In this document: one piece after another, positions 27,229 through 35,786 of the stretch
Layout of the letters: every line of letters begins with the position of its first letter
Numbering within the stretch: the stretch's first letter is position 1
Source: Methylobacterium sp. B4
GTDB taxonomy: Bacteria > Pseudomonadota > Alphaproteobacteria > Rhizobiales > Beijerinckiaceae
Reading direction: 5' to 3'
Assembly: GCF_003201865.1 (NCBI RefSeq)
Contig: NZ_QJJJ01000003.1
Coordinates: 62,001 to 126,000 of the forward strand
Length of the DNA: 64,000 bases
Program-made: the position numbers and the translations under genes
The notes under the pieces: generated by a model
What the model was told of the DNA's origin: nothing
The model's database searches: none
What the model saw: the letters and a program-made list of their open reading frames with translations, nothing else

Positions 27229-27909
27229 ATGTACATCGTTGTCGACGAGCGGCAGAACGTCACCGACCATTACGTCGCCGGTTTCGGCGCCGAGGGCGTG
27301 AAGGCGCAGGGACTGGCGGTTGGGTCCATGCAGGGCTGGCTCGACACCGCGCCGCGGATCGAGGTGGAGGCGATCGACGGCTTCCTGATCGGCGATTGCG
27401 CCGACCGCGCCTCCTGCACCGTGGCGATCCGCTCGCTCAGCCGGGCGCCGATCATCGCTCTCAACGAGACCCGCTCGCTCGAACAGACCCTGGCGCTCTT
27501 CACCGCCGGCATCGACGACGTGGTGCGCAAACCCGTGCATGTCCGCGAGATCATCGCCCGGGCCAGCGCGATCCGGCGTCGGACGGGCCGGGGCGCCGAG
27601 CCGGCCCCCGCCCCCGACCAAGCCGGCCGCCTCAAGGTCCATACGGACGGGCGCGATCCCGAAATCGACGGCGCCAGCCTGATCCTTCCCCGGCGCGAGC
27701 GGCACATCCTCGAATACCTCTCCAAGAACCGCGGCCGGCAGGTGACGAAGGGCCAGATCTTCACGGCGGTCTACGGCGACCTCGACACCAGCGTGGAGGA
27801 GAGCGTGGTGGAGGGCCATATCAGCAAGCTGCGCAAGAAGCTGCGGATGCGGCTCGGCTACGACCCGATCGAGGCCAAGCGCTTGGCGGGCTACACCTTC
27901 GTGGGCTGA
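27229..27909 (+). CDS. ftcR: Flagellar transcriptional regulator FtcR/Rem
   Basis: An OmpR-type regulator (226 residues) that activates mid-class flagellar genes in rhizobia and Brucella. The receiver-like half (1-118) keeps the acidic pocket ('VVDERQNV') and conserved lysine region ('GIDDVVRKPVHVREIIARA'), but the phosphoacceptor position is a glycine (about residue 55, in 'DGFLIGDC'). It is therefore probably phosphorylation-independent, as proposed for this family. The winged helix (about 140-226) includes 'LPRRERHILEYLSKNRGRQV' and 'VEGHISKLRKKLRMRLG'. It opens the flagellar island and faces the flagellin gene. Confidence 0.93.
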   Translation: MYIVVDERQNVTDHYVAGFGAEGVKAQGLAVGSMQGWLDTAPRIEVEAIDGFLIGDCADRASCTVAIRSLSRAPIIALNETRSLEQTLALFTAGIDDVVRKPVHVREIIARASAIRRRTGRGAEPAPAPDQAGRLKVHTDGRDPEIDGASLILPRRERHILEYLSKNRGRQVTKGQIFTAVYGDLDTSVEESVVEGHISKLRKKLRMRLGYDPIEAKRLAGYTFVG

Positions 27910-27933
27910 ACCGGCCGTATCGTCTCCGAAAGG

Positions 27934-27966
27934 AAAAGGCCGCGCTCGATCTGAGCGCGGCCTTTT
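27934..27966. terminator. Bidirectional terminator between ftcR and flagellin
   Basis: AAAAGGCCGCGCTC (27934-27947) and GAGCGCGGCCTTTT (27953-27966) form a perfect 14-bp stem with A/T tracts on both flanks, giving a U-tail in either direction. It sits between the convergent stops at 27909 and 28015. Confidence 0.92.
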
Positions 27967-28014
27967 CGCGTTCCGTTGCGAGCCTGGCCGCGAAGACCAG
28001 GCTCGCCGCTCGGT

Positions 28015-29436
28015 TTAGCGGAAGAGCGAGAGAACGGTCTGGCTGCCCGAGTTGGCAATCGAGAGCGCCTGGACGGCGAGCTGCTGCTGCGTCTGAAGCG
28101 CCTTCAGCTTGGTCGACTCTTCCTCGATATCGGCATCGACCAGGATGCCGATGGTGCGGTCGTTGGCCTTCATCAGCGTATCGACGAAGGTCTTCTGGCC
28201 ATCGATCTGGGTCTTGCTGGCGCCGAGCTTGGTGCCGGCATCCGTCACCTTGGCGATCGCCTTCTCGACCTGGGTGATGATGTTGCCGAGCGCGGTGTCG
28301 CCCGCGGTGCCGACGAGGCTCGAGATGTTGATCGTGGCGAGCGAGAACGTGGTCCCGGAATCGACGGTGTCGAGGATGCCCTTGCCCGTCGCCGTGCCCG
28401 CCGCCGTGCCCTTGCCGGTCCGCGCATCGGTCGCCGCCGGCGTGCCGGCCCCGAAGCCGACATCGATCAGCGCGTTACTTCCGCTCGCAGCAACGTTGAG
28501 GATCGTCACCTGAGCGTCGTTGCCCGAGCCGGTGGCCGTCGTCGTGAAGGTGAGGCGGCCTGCCGTGTCGAGCGAGGCCGACACCTTGCCGGCGAGCGGC
28601 GTGGTGGTCGTGTCGGCGGCGATCTGGTTGTTGATCGCCTGGAGGAACTCGGTGGTGGTGACCCGGGAGAGATTGGCCGCGGCCGACGACAGCGTCGAGC
28701 TGTTGAGCCGGATCGTCGCGGTCGTCGTGCCGTCGCCGAGGGTGAGCGAGAACGCCACCTCGTTGGTGCCGCTGAAGTCGGCGGTGCCACGGTTGGCCGG
28801 CGTCGCGTCGGCGGGACGGAAGGCCGCCGTACCGGTCAGCGAGGTCGAGCCGAACACCTGGCCGGCGGTGGCGGCCGTGGTGATGCTGGAGGCGTTGACG
28901 TCGTAGAGCTTGATCGCGTTCACGTCGACGCCGATCATCGAGAAGGTGACGTTGCCCGACGAGGCCCGCGAGAAGCCGGCCACCACGTTCTGCGTCGCCT
29001 GATAGCTGGTGTTCGCGGCCGAGGAATCGACGGAGAGCCAGTTCTGACCCGACGAGGTCGAGGAATCGGCCGTGGCCTTCATCTTGTCCTGGATCGCCTT
29101 GATCTCGGTCTGGACCTTGGCGCGGTCCACACCCGGCTGCAGCGCCGTCTGCAGCTTGGCGCGCAGGTTCTGCATGTCGGACAGGATCGAGTTCAGGCCG
29201 TTATAGGCGGTGTCGACCGCCGAGGAGCCGAGGCCGAGCGAGTCCTTGACCGCCGAGAGCGAGGCGTTGTCAGTGCGCACGGTGGTGGCGATCGACCAGT
29301 AGGCGGCGTTGTCGGCGGCGGTCGAGACGCGCTGTCCGGTAGAGACGCGGTTGGAGGTGGCGTCGAGCTGGCTGTTGATGCCCTTGAGCGTCGTCAGCGC
29401 CGTCATGGCGGAGATGTTGGTCAGCAGGCTGGTCAC
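28015..29436 (-). CDS. Flagellin
   Basis: Filament subunit of 473 residues, starting at GTG 29436 with GGAAGA upstream. The N-terminal D0/D1 helices ('LLTNISAMTALTTLKGINSQ', 'STGQRVSTAADNAAYWSIAT') and the C-terminal helix ('LQTQQQLAVQALSIANSGSQ') are the conserved export and polymerisation regions. The central ~250 residues are Ser/Thr/Ala-rich and variable. There is no cysteine, as usual for exported axial proteins. It has a 355-base upstream gap that may include the long 5' UTR on which FlbT acts in relatives. Confidence 0.97.
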   Translation of the reverse strand: MTSLLTNISAMTALTTLKGINSQLDATSNRVSTGQRVSTAADNAAYWSIATTVRTDNASLSAVKDSLGLGSSAVDTAYNGLNSILSDMQNLRAKLQTALQPGVDRAKVQTEIKAIQDKMKATADSSTSSGQNWLSVDSSAANTSYQATQNVVAGFSRASSGNVTFSMIGVDVNAIKLYDVNASSITTAATAGQVFGSTSLTGTAAFRPADATPANRGTADFSGTNEVAFSLTLGDGTTTATIRLNSSTLSSAAANLSRVTTTEFLQAINNQIAADTTTTPLAGKVSASLDTAGRLTFTTTATGSGNDAQVTILNVAASGSNALIDVGFGAGTPAATDARTGKGTAAGTATGKGILDTVDSGTTFSLATINISSLVGTAGDTALGNIITQVEKAIAKVTDAGTKLGASKTQIDGQKTFVDTLMKANDRTIGILVDADIEEESTKLKALQTQQQLAVQALSIANSGSQTVLSLFR

Positions 29437-29709
29437 GGATCTGTCTTCCGGGGATGATGAGGACGGGACGGTTCTTGAGGGCCGGGCTCGCACCGGTGCG
29501 GCCGCACGGCCCGTCACAAGGGCCGCGGCGGGCCCGTGGGGCCCGTCTGCCGCGCATCACACCTCCGGACTCCCACCGGATCAGCGGACCGACATCATGT
29601 CCATGGACCCGTAGGGTCCACCCGCTGGCCTGTCTTCGAAGGTCTCCGCATGGCGGCCGAGACGGCTGCCGAGAGCGCCTTTCGATGCCGCGAGAATGAC
29701 CGGGGCCCG

Positions 29710-29724
29710 TTACGAAGCGATTAA
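29710..29724. promoter_or_regulatory. Degenerate CtrA-like box upstream of flagellin
   Basis: TTAC-N7-TTAA (29710-29724; reads TTAA-N7-GTAA on the flagellin strand), one base off the CtrA consensus, 274 bases upstream of the flagellin start inside the 29437-29791 gap. The gap also holds GC-rich inverted repeats (about 29500-29550) that could structure a leader RNA. Confidence 0.35.
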
Positions 29725-29791
29725 GCGCGCCCGGGCGGCGCCGTCCCGCCGGGGCTCTCCACAGAGCGTGTTACGGTCTGTGGACAAGCCG

Positions 29792-30091
29792 CTAGGAAGC
29801 CGCCGCCTCGTCGAAGGCGACGCCCGCCAGATCGCCCCGCCGCCAGCACAGTCGGGCGGGCAACGTGCGCAGGTCGTGCGCGGCGATCACGAGGGGAAAG
29901 CGCGTCGGCAGGACGTGCCGCGCGTCGAGGCAGATCTTCGCGCCCCTGCGGGAGAGGTCGCGCACGGTGCAGGCGATGAGCCGCTCGGGACCCAGGACGA
30001 TGCGGCCCTGCTGCACCACGCGGTGACGCTTTCCCACCCGCGCGACCGGCGCCGCAGCCTCCGGCGAACCATTCCCCCGCGGATCGGCCAT
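29792..30091 (-). CDS. PilZ-domain protein
   Basis: A 99-residue protein with GGAGG five bases ahead of ATG 30091. It has the PilZ layout: a basic N-terminal switch ('KRHRVVQQGRIVL') and the 'CTVRDLSRRGAKICLD' strand holding the D-x-S-x-x-G c-di-GMP motif, then a final strand 'LCWRRGDLAGVAFDE'. The leading R-x-x-x-R motif is imperfect, so ligand binding is likely but not certain. Its place beside flagellin suits a role in motility control. Confidence 0.85.
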   Translation of the reverse strand: MADPRGNGSPEAAAPVARVGKRHRVVQQGRIVLGPERLIACTVRDLSRRGAKICLDARHVLPTRFPLVIAAHDLRTLPARLCWRRGDLAGVAFDEAAAS

Positions 30092-30179
30092 GCTCGCCTC
30101 CGGCGCCCGTCTCTCACTCCGGCTTAAAGTCCCGCCGCTACCCTGTCGATGAGATGGGACATCCCTTCGCGGGGCATCG

Positions 30180-30194
30180 TTAACCCGGCGTCAA
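30180..30194. promoter_or_regulatory. Degenerate CtrA-like box in the divergent PilZ / 30304 promoter region
   Basis: TTAA-N7-TCAA (30180-30194), one mismatch to the CtrA consensus, in the 212-base gap between divergent flagellar-island genes. It is plausible only because an exact box occurs at ftcR and another variant at flagellin. Confidence 0.35.
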
Positions 30195-30303
30195 GCATAA
30201 CCGTACACGGATCGTGAACGATGACGCCTTCCGCCCCCGGGAAGCGCCGCGGAGGCCTTCGTGTCCGCGCGCCGGCCCCGGGACCGACCCGCCGAGACCC
30301 GCG

Positions 30304-30879
30304 ATGCAGTTCGATCCCGCACGGCGATCCTCCGCCGCCGGCGCCCGCTCGCCGCGTCCAACGTCGCGACCGGTGTCACGCCCCTTGGCGGTCAGCGTCG
30401 CGGCCCGCCGCGCCAGGGAGGCGGCCGGCGAGCGCACCGTGCTGGCGGCCCTGGTCCTGCTCGCCCTGACCGCCAGCGGATTTGCCGGCTACGCCATCTC
30501 GACGGGCACGCACGGCTACGCCGTGCAGGCGGTGCTGCCCGCCGGCACCCCGCCCTTCGCCTGGAAGAAGAGTGTGGCGCAGGGCCGCCTCGCCGATCCC
30601 GATTTCGATCCCGTCACCACCGGCTCGCTGCCGGACCGCCCCGTGGCCGCCGCCCTGCCCCGTGACCCGGCGGAGCGCCCGGCCCCGCCGCAGGCGGGCG
30701 CCTACGCCCTGCGCGGGGTCGCCGACGGCGTCGCGACCCTGGAGAGCCGCGAGGGGCGGCTGACCGCCTCCCTCGGCAGCGTGCTGCCCGGCGCCGGCCG
30801 CGTGCTGTCGATCCGCCGGACCGGCGCGGGCTGGGTCGTGATCACGACCGAGACCATCATCGGCCCTGTCGCGCTGTGA
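30304..30879 (+). CDS. Single-pass membrane protein of the flagellar island, unknown function
   Basis: About 191 residues from ATG 30304 (an in-frame GTG at 30214 adds a proline-rich leader; neither has a clear SD). A cytoplasmic basic segment precedes one membrane helix ('VLAALVLLALTASGFAGYAI', about residues 45-64). A proline-rich linker then leads to a C-terminal beta-rich domain ('LRGVADGVATLESREGRL', 'VLPGAGRVLSIRRTGAGWVV') that resembles small PilP/GspC-like periplasmic modules. It lies directly ahead of the DUF1217 gene. No firm family assignment. Confidence 0.65.
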   Translation: MQFDPARRSSAAGARSPRPTSRPVSRPLAVSVAARRAREAAGERTVLAALVLLALTASGFAGYAISTGTHGYAVQAVLPAGTPPFAWKKSVAQGRLADPDFDPVTTGSLPDRPVAAALPRDPAERPAPPQAGAYALRGVADGVATLESREGRLTASLGSVLPGAGRVLSIRRTGAGWVVITTETIIGPVAL

Positions 30880-31000
30880 CCTCACCGGACGAAACCCGGC
30901 AAGCCCGGGACAAGCAAGCCGCCCTAGAGCCGGGGTCGAGTTCCGTCCGCGCCGCTCCGACGGTCGCCCTCCTCCCGCGCTCACGCCCAGGCGCCCGTCC

Positions 31001-32260
31001 GTGACCAACACGCTCACCAGTTACCGGCTGATCGCCAAGGATCTCACCGCCTCCCTCGCACGGAAGGCGGCGGAACCCTCGGTCGCGCGCGAGACCGCCT
31101 ATTACGAGGCCCATATCGGCGCGGTGAAGTCGGTCGACGATCTGCTCGGTGACCAGCGCCTCTACGCCTACGCCATGAAGGCCTACGGCCTGGAGGAGAT
31201 GACCTACGCCAAGGCCTTCATGCGCAAGGTGCTGGAGGAGGGAGCCGCCAGCGCGGCGAGCTTCGCCAACCGGCTGGCCGACGAGCGCTACACCGCCTTC
31301 GCCAAGGCCTTCAGCTTCGGGCAGGGCGTCTCCACCGCGGGCGCCGACGCGGCCAAGTTCGGCGAGCAGGCCCGTGCCGCCTCGCTGAGCGCGCCGAAAC
31401 TCCTGGCCGCTTCCTACGACTTCAGCGGCCGGGCGGAGGCGAGTTTCGTCGTGGAATCCCGGCTCGACGCCGCGACCACGCAGTCGGTTACGGTCCGACT
31501 CGACGCGCGGGCGCTCGCCGGCCGGGTGGAAGACCTGTCGAAGGTGTCCCCCGCGGAGATCGCAGCGGCGGTGGCCGCGCAGATCGAGGCCTCCGCCCTC
31601 AAGGGCAAGGTCCAGGCGGGGCTGGCCGCCGACGGAAGCCTGTTCTTCGAGACCACCGCCCTGACCGATCTCGGCGCCGACGGCGCCTCCGGCGGCACGG
31701 GGCGCGACGCCGACACGCTGGTGAGCGCGGGCGGGGCGAACCGGACCCTGGCGATCCGCAATGCGCCCCTCTCCGCGCCGGACCGGATCGCCGCCGATCT
31801 CGGCTTCGGCACGGCGCTGGGGCCGGATTCGATGGCGCAGACCGTCACGCAGGCCTATCTGCGCCAGTCGCTGGAGGGGGAGGCGGGCGACGCGGATACG
31901 GGCGTGCGCCTCGCGCTCTACTTCGCCCGCAAGGCGCCGACCCTGGGCAGCGCCTACGACATCCTCGGCGATGCGGCGCTGAGCCAGGTGGCCAACACCG
32001 TGATCGGCCTGCCGGCCACGAGCGGCGCGGCGACGAGCCAGGCCTTGGCCAAGCGCGCCGCGCTGATCGCCGAGAAGATCGACATCGCGGCCTTGCGCGA
32101 CCCGGACAAGCTCGACGCCTTCGTGCGGCGCTTCGCGGCGATCTGGGATGCGCAGAACAACACTGCCAGCGCGCCCGTGCTCGCCCTGTTCACCGGATCC
32201 GCCAACGGCATCGACGCCGAGATGTTGACGAGCGCGCAGGCCGCGCGGGCGGGGAGGTAG
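31001..32260 (+). CDS. DUF1217 flagellar protein
   Basis: A 419-residue protein starting at GTG 31001. The N-terminal half ('YRLIAKDLTASLARKAAEPS', 'YYEAHIGAVKSVDDLLGDQR', 'AFGLEEMTYAKAFMRKVL'-like pattern) fits DUF1217, found beside flgF/fliI in rhizobial flagellar clusters. It has no cysteines and no classical signal peptide, consistent with export through the flagellar apparatus or a cytoplasmic role. It ends four bases before flgF, so they share a transcript. Its molecular role is not known. Confidence 0.85.
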   Translation: MTNTLTSYRLIAKDLTASLARKAAEPSVARETAYYEAHIGAVKSVDDLLGDQRLYAYAMKAYGLEEMTYAKAFMRKVLEEGAASAASFANRLADERYTAFAKAFSFGQGVSTAGADAAKFGEQARAASLSAPKLLAASYDFSGRAEASFVVESRLDAATTQSVTVRLDARALAGRVEDLSKVSPAEIAAAVAAQIEASALKGKVQAGLAADGSLFFETTALTDLGADGASGGTGRDADTLVSAGGANRTLAIRNAPLSAPDRIAADLGFGTALGPDSMAQTVTQAYLRQSLEGEAGDADTGVRLALYFARKAPTLGSAYDILGDAALSQVANTVIGLPATSGAATSQALAKRAALIAEKIDIAALRDPDKLDAFVRRFAAIWDAQNNTASAPVLALFTGSANGIDAEMLTSAQAARAGR

Positions 32261-32264
32261 GACG

Positions 32265-32993
32265 ATGCAGAGCAGCCTCTACGTCGCCCTCTCGAGCCAG
32301 ATCGCCCTCGAGCGGCGCCTGACCACCACCGCCAACAACGTCGCCAACATGGCGACCGCCGGCTTCCGTGCGGAGGAGACGACCTTCTCGGAACTGCTCG
32401 CCCGCTCGAACCGCGGCGAGGTCGCCTTCGTCGGTCCCGGCAAGGCCACCATCTCACGGGTCGCCGGACAGACCACGCGCACCGATGCCCCCCTGGACGT
32501 CGCCGTCCAGGGCGATGCCTGGCTCGGCGTCAAGGGACTGAAGGGCGAGACGCGCTACACCCGCGACGGGCGCATGACGATGGACGCCAACGGGCAGCTT
32601 CGCACGGTGGGCGGGCTGCCGGTGGTCGATCCCGGCGGCGGACCGCTCCTGCTCGATCCCCAGGCCGGCCCGCCGGTCATCGGCCGCGACGGCAGCATCC
32701 ACCAGGGCGTCAACCAAGTCGGGGCGCTCGGCGTGTTCACCCTCGACCCGAAGGCCGCGCTGACCCGCTCCGGCGAGAACGCCGTGGCCTCCAGCATTCC
32801 CGGCCGGCCGGTGCAGGACTTCACCCGGATCGGCCTCGTGCAGGGGTATGTCGAGGGCGCCAACGTCAACCCGATCCTGGAGATGACCAAGCTCATCGCG
32901 ATCCAGCGCGCCTTCGAGAGCGCGGCGACGATGACCTCGGAGGCCGACAACACCCTCACCGGCGCCGTCAAGACGCTGGGTCCGCAGGGCTAG
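32265..32993 (+). CDS. flgF: Flagellar basal-body rod protein FlgF
   Basis: Proximal rod subunit, 242 residues. It has the axial-protein N-terminal motif 'LTTTANNVANMATAGFRAEE', a central FlgF/G core with 'LGVKGLKGETRYTRDGRM', and the C-terminal helix 'GYVEGANVNPILEMTKLIAI' with 'QRAFESAATM'. It is followed four bases later by fliI. Rhizobial clusters show the same flgF-fliI adjacency. Confidence 0.95.
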   Translation: MQSSLYVALSSQIALERRLTTTANNVANMATAGFRAEETTFSELLARSNRGEVAFVGPGKATISRVAGQTTRTDAPLDVAVQGDAWLGVKGLKGETRYTRDGRMTMDANGQLRTVGGLPVVDPGGGPLLLDPQAGPPVIGRDGSIHQGVNQVGALGVFTLDPKAALTRSGENAVASSIPGRPVQDFTRIGLVQGYVEGANVNPILEMTKLIAIQRAFESAATMTSEADNTLTGAVKTLGPQG

Positions 32994-32997
32994 CGCG

Positions 32998-34326
32998 ATG
33001 ACGCAGAACGCCATCGAGCGCCTCCACCGAGCGATGGAGGCCGGGCGCCGCGACCTGCCGCTGGTGCGGGTCGCCGGTCCCGTGCGCGAGGTCACCGCCA
33101 GCGCGGCGCGGGTCGCGGGCGTGTCCGCCTTCGTCCGGCTCGGCGACCGCATCGGCTTCTCCGCCGAGGGCCGCACGCAGGTCGGCGAGGTGGTGCGCAT
33201 CGATGCGGCCGGTGCGATCGTGAAGCCGTTCGAGAGCCGGATCGAGGCTGGTATCGGCAGCCTCGCTCACCGCATCGGCCCGGCGCAACTGCGCCCGGAC
33301 CCGCGCTGGAAGGGCCGGGTGATCGACGCGCTCGGCCGACCCGTCGACGGCCTCGGCCCGCTCACGGAGGGGCCGCGCAGCGTCCCTCTCGACGCCGACC
33401 CGCCCGCCGCCATGACCCGCGCCCGGGTGAAGGCGCCGCTGCCCACGGGCGTCAGGGCGATCGACCTGTTCACGCCGCTCTGCGCCGGCCAGCGCATCGG
33501 CATCTTCGCCGGCTCCGGCGTCGGCAAGTCCACCCTGTTGGCGATGCTGGCCGGCGCCCAAGGCTTCGACAGCGTCGTCGTGGCCCTGGTGGGCGAGCGC
33601 GGCCGCGAGGTGCGCGAATTCCTCGAAGGGCCGATCGCCGCCGCCCGCGAGCGCGCCGTGATCGTGGTCTCGACCGGCGACGAGAGCCCGATGATGCGCC
33701 GCCAAGCGCCGAAGGTGGCGCTGGCCGTGGCCGAGTCCCTTCGCGATCGCGGCGAGTCGGTGCTGCTCATCGTCGATTCCGTGACGCGCTACGCCCACGC
33801 CGCCCGCGACGTGGCGCTGGCGGCCGGCGAGCCGGCGGTGGCACGCGGCTACCCGCCGAGCGTCTTCTCGGACCTGCCGCGGCTCCTGGAGCGCGCGGGC
33901 CCCGGCGCGGAGGGGATGGGCACGATCACCGGCATCTTCTCGGTACTGGTGGACGGCGACGACCACAACGACCCCGTCGCAGACTCGATCCGCGGCACGC
34001 TCGACGGCCATGTGGTGCTCGACCGCGCCATCGCCGAACAGGGCCGCTACCCGGCGATCGACCTGCTCGGTTCGATCTCGCGCCTCGCGGGCGAGGTCTG
34101 GACCGGAGACCAGCGCGAGCTGGTGCGCAAGCTCAGGAGCATGATGGCCCGCTTCGAGGAGACGCGGGATCTGCGCCTGATGGGCGGCTACCGCGCCGGC
34201 AGCGATCCCGATCTCGACCAGGCCGTCAGCCTCGTGCCGCGGATCTACGAGGCCTTGCGCCAGGAGCCGGGCCAGCCCCCGAGCCGCGACGCCTTCCTCG
34301 AACTCGCCCAGTCCCTGCGGGGATGA
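32998..34326 (+). CDS. fliI: Flagellum-specific ATPase FliI
   Basis: Hexameric ATPase that powers delivery of substrates to the flagellar export gate. The 442-residue protein carries the P-loop 'AGSGVGKST' (about 171-179), the F1-beta-like 'GERGREVREFLEGPI' and Walker B 'VLLIVDSVTRYA'. The C-terminal domain includes 'RAGSDPDLDQAV'. Its TGA overlaps an ATG of a possible 58-codon frame running to flgE. The FliH and FliJ partners: a FliJ-like gene is at 43203, FliH is not in view. Confidence 0.97.
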   Translation: MTQNAIERLHRAMEAGRRDLPLVRVAGPVREVTASAARVAGVSAFVRLGDRIGFSAEGRTQVGEVVRIDAAGAIVKPFESRIEAGIGSLAHRIGPAQLRPDPRWKGRVIDALGRPVDGLGPLTEGPRSVPLDADPPAAMTRARVKAPLPTGVRAIDLFTPLCAGQRIGIFAGSGVGKSTLLAMLAGAQGFDSVVVALVGERGREVREFLEGPIAAARERAVIVVSTGDESPMMRRQAPKVALAVAESLRDRGESVLLIVDSVTRYAHAARDVALAAGEPAVARGYPPSVFSDLPRLLERAGPGAEGMGTITGIFSVLVDGDDHNDPVADSIRGTLDGHVVLDRAIAEQGRYPAIDLLGSISRLAGEVWTGDQRELVRKLRSMMARFEETRDLRLMGGYRAGSDPDLDQAVSLVPRIYEALRQEPGQPPSRDAFLELAQSLRG

Positions 34327-34499
34327 GCGTGATCTTCCCTCTCGCAAACACGGCGGACGACCGCCACCCCGCCTTGGCGGGGACGGCCGGCAAGGCGGCG
34401 AACGCATTGCCGGCCGAGATCACCTTCTCCTTCAGCCCCGCGCAAGCGACGCCGTGTCCATTGCGCAAGAATTCGAAAGTCAACGAGGTGTCAGCATGA
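34323..34499 (+). CDS. Possible 58-codon frame bridging fliI and flgE, or structured flgE leader
   Basis: ATG 34323 overlaps the fliI stop (ATGA) and the frame ends in a TGA that overlaps the flgE ATG (ATGA). The product would be 58 residues (starting 'SVIFPLANTADDRHPAL'), without recognisable domain. The double overlap suggests translational coupling. The same DNA holds two hairpins: CCCCGC/GCGGGG at 34367-34382 and a nine-bp GGCCGGCAA/TTGCCGGCC stem at 34385-34415, which speak for an RNA leader of flgE instead. It is undecided which is real. Confidence 0.3.
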   Translation: MSVIFPLANTADDRHPALAGTAGKAANALPAEITFSFSPAQATPCPLRKNSKVNEVSA

Positions 34500-35707
34500 G
34501 TCTCATCGGCGTGCTCCGCACCGGCGTTTCCGGGATGAACGCTCAGTCGAACCGCATCTCGACGGTGGCCGAGAACATCCAGAACGCCAGCACCACCGGC
34601 TACAAGCGCACTTCGGCCGAGTTCTCCTCGCTGCTGCTCGATTCCGGCGATGTCGGCAACTACAATTCCGGCGCGGTCGAGACCACCTTGCGGCGTGCGG
34701 TCAGCGAGGGCGGCCCCATCGCCTCGACCAATTCCGACAAGGACCTCGCCATCCAGGGCAACGGCTTCTTCGTCGTGCGCGACGCGGGCGGCGCACCCTT
34801 CCTAACGCGGGCCGGCAACTTCGTCGTCGACGGCAAGACCGGAAACCTCGTCAATTCCGGCGGCTTCACCCTGATGGGCTACAGCCTCGCCAACGGCACG
34901 CCGAACCCCGTCCTCAACGGCGTCGCCGATCTTCAGCCCGTCAACGTCAGCGTGATGGGCCAGGAGGCGCGCCCCTCCACCAATGCCACGATCAGCGGCA
35001 ACCTCTCCTTCGAGACGCCGGTCTACGATCCCACGGCGACGGGCGCCGTCGGCTACTCGAAGAAGAACTCGCTCAAGGTCTACGACAACGTCGGCCAGCC
35101 GGTGACGCTCGACGTCCAGATGACCAAGACCTCCAGCGACACTTGGGCGGTCAGCTTCTTCAGCCCGGGCTCCGGGAACGCCTTCGTCGGCTCCACCACC
35201 GTGAGCTTCGACGGCAACGGCAAGGTCAATGGCGGCGGGACCGCCACCGTGCAGGTGCCGAACGGCCGCAGCGTCAAGGTCGATCTGGCCGGCCTGACGC
35301 AGCTGTCGGGCGACCACAACCTCTCGGGCACGGCCGACGGCTCGTCGCCCACCGCCGTCACCGGCACCGCCTTCGGCGAGGACGGCACGGTCTACGCGGT
35401 CTATTCCGACGGCACCCGCAAGGCTGCCTTCAAGGTGCCGCTCGCGGATGTAGCGAGCCCCGACAACCTCGCGCCGCGGGCGGGCAACGTCTTCACGACA
35501 AGCGCGGAATCCGGCGACATCCAGATCGGCTTCGCGGGCCAGGGCGGGCGCGGCATCATGAAGGCCGGGGCGCTCGAACAGTCCAACGTCGACGTCAGCA
35601 CCGAGCTGACCACGATGATCGAGTCGCAGACGGTCTACACCGCCAATTCCAAGGTGTTCATGACCGGCAACGAACTGCTCGAAACCCTGATGAACCTCAA
35701 GCGCTGA
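34496..35707 (+). CDS. flgE: Flagellar hook protein FlgE
   Basis: Hook subunit, 403 residues, starting at ATG 34496 with GAGG eight bases before; a longer frame from 34454 is read-through. N-terminal 'LRTGVSGMNAQSNRISTVAE' and 'NIQNASTTGYKRTSAEFSSL', the middle 'LAIQGNGFFVVRDAGG' and the C-terminal 'DVSTELTTMIESQTVYTANS' are canonical. It heads the flgE-flgK-flgL hook and junction set. Confidence 0.97.
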   Translation: MSLIGVLRTGVSGMNAQSNRISTVAENIQNASTTGYKRTSAEFSSLLLDSGDVGNYNSGAVETTLRRAVSEGGPIASTNSDKDLAIQGNGFFVVRDAGGAPFLTRAGNFVVDGKTGNLVNSGGFTLMGYSLANGTPNPVLNGVADLQPVNVSVMGQEARPSTNATISGNLSFETPVYDPTATGAVGYSKKNSLKVYDNVGQPVTLDVQMTKTSSDTWAVSFFSPGSGNAFVGSTTVSFDGNGKVNGGGTATVQVPNGRSVKVDLAGLTQLSGDHNLSGTADGSSPTAVTGTAFGEDGTVYAVYSDGTRKAAFKVPLADVASPDNLAPRAGNVFTTSAESGDIQIGFAGQGGRGIMKAGALEQSNVDVSTELTTMIESQTVYTANSKVFMTGNELLETLMNLKR

Positions 35708-35786
35708 CGCGCGGCGCCACCGCACCGGGATGTGCCCGCCCGCCGCGGGCGCATCCCACGCGTCTGCGCGTCCCAGGAACCGACCG

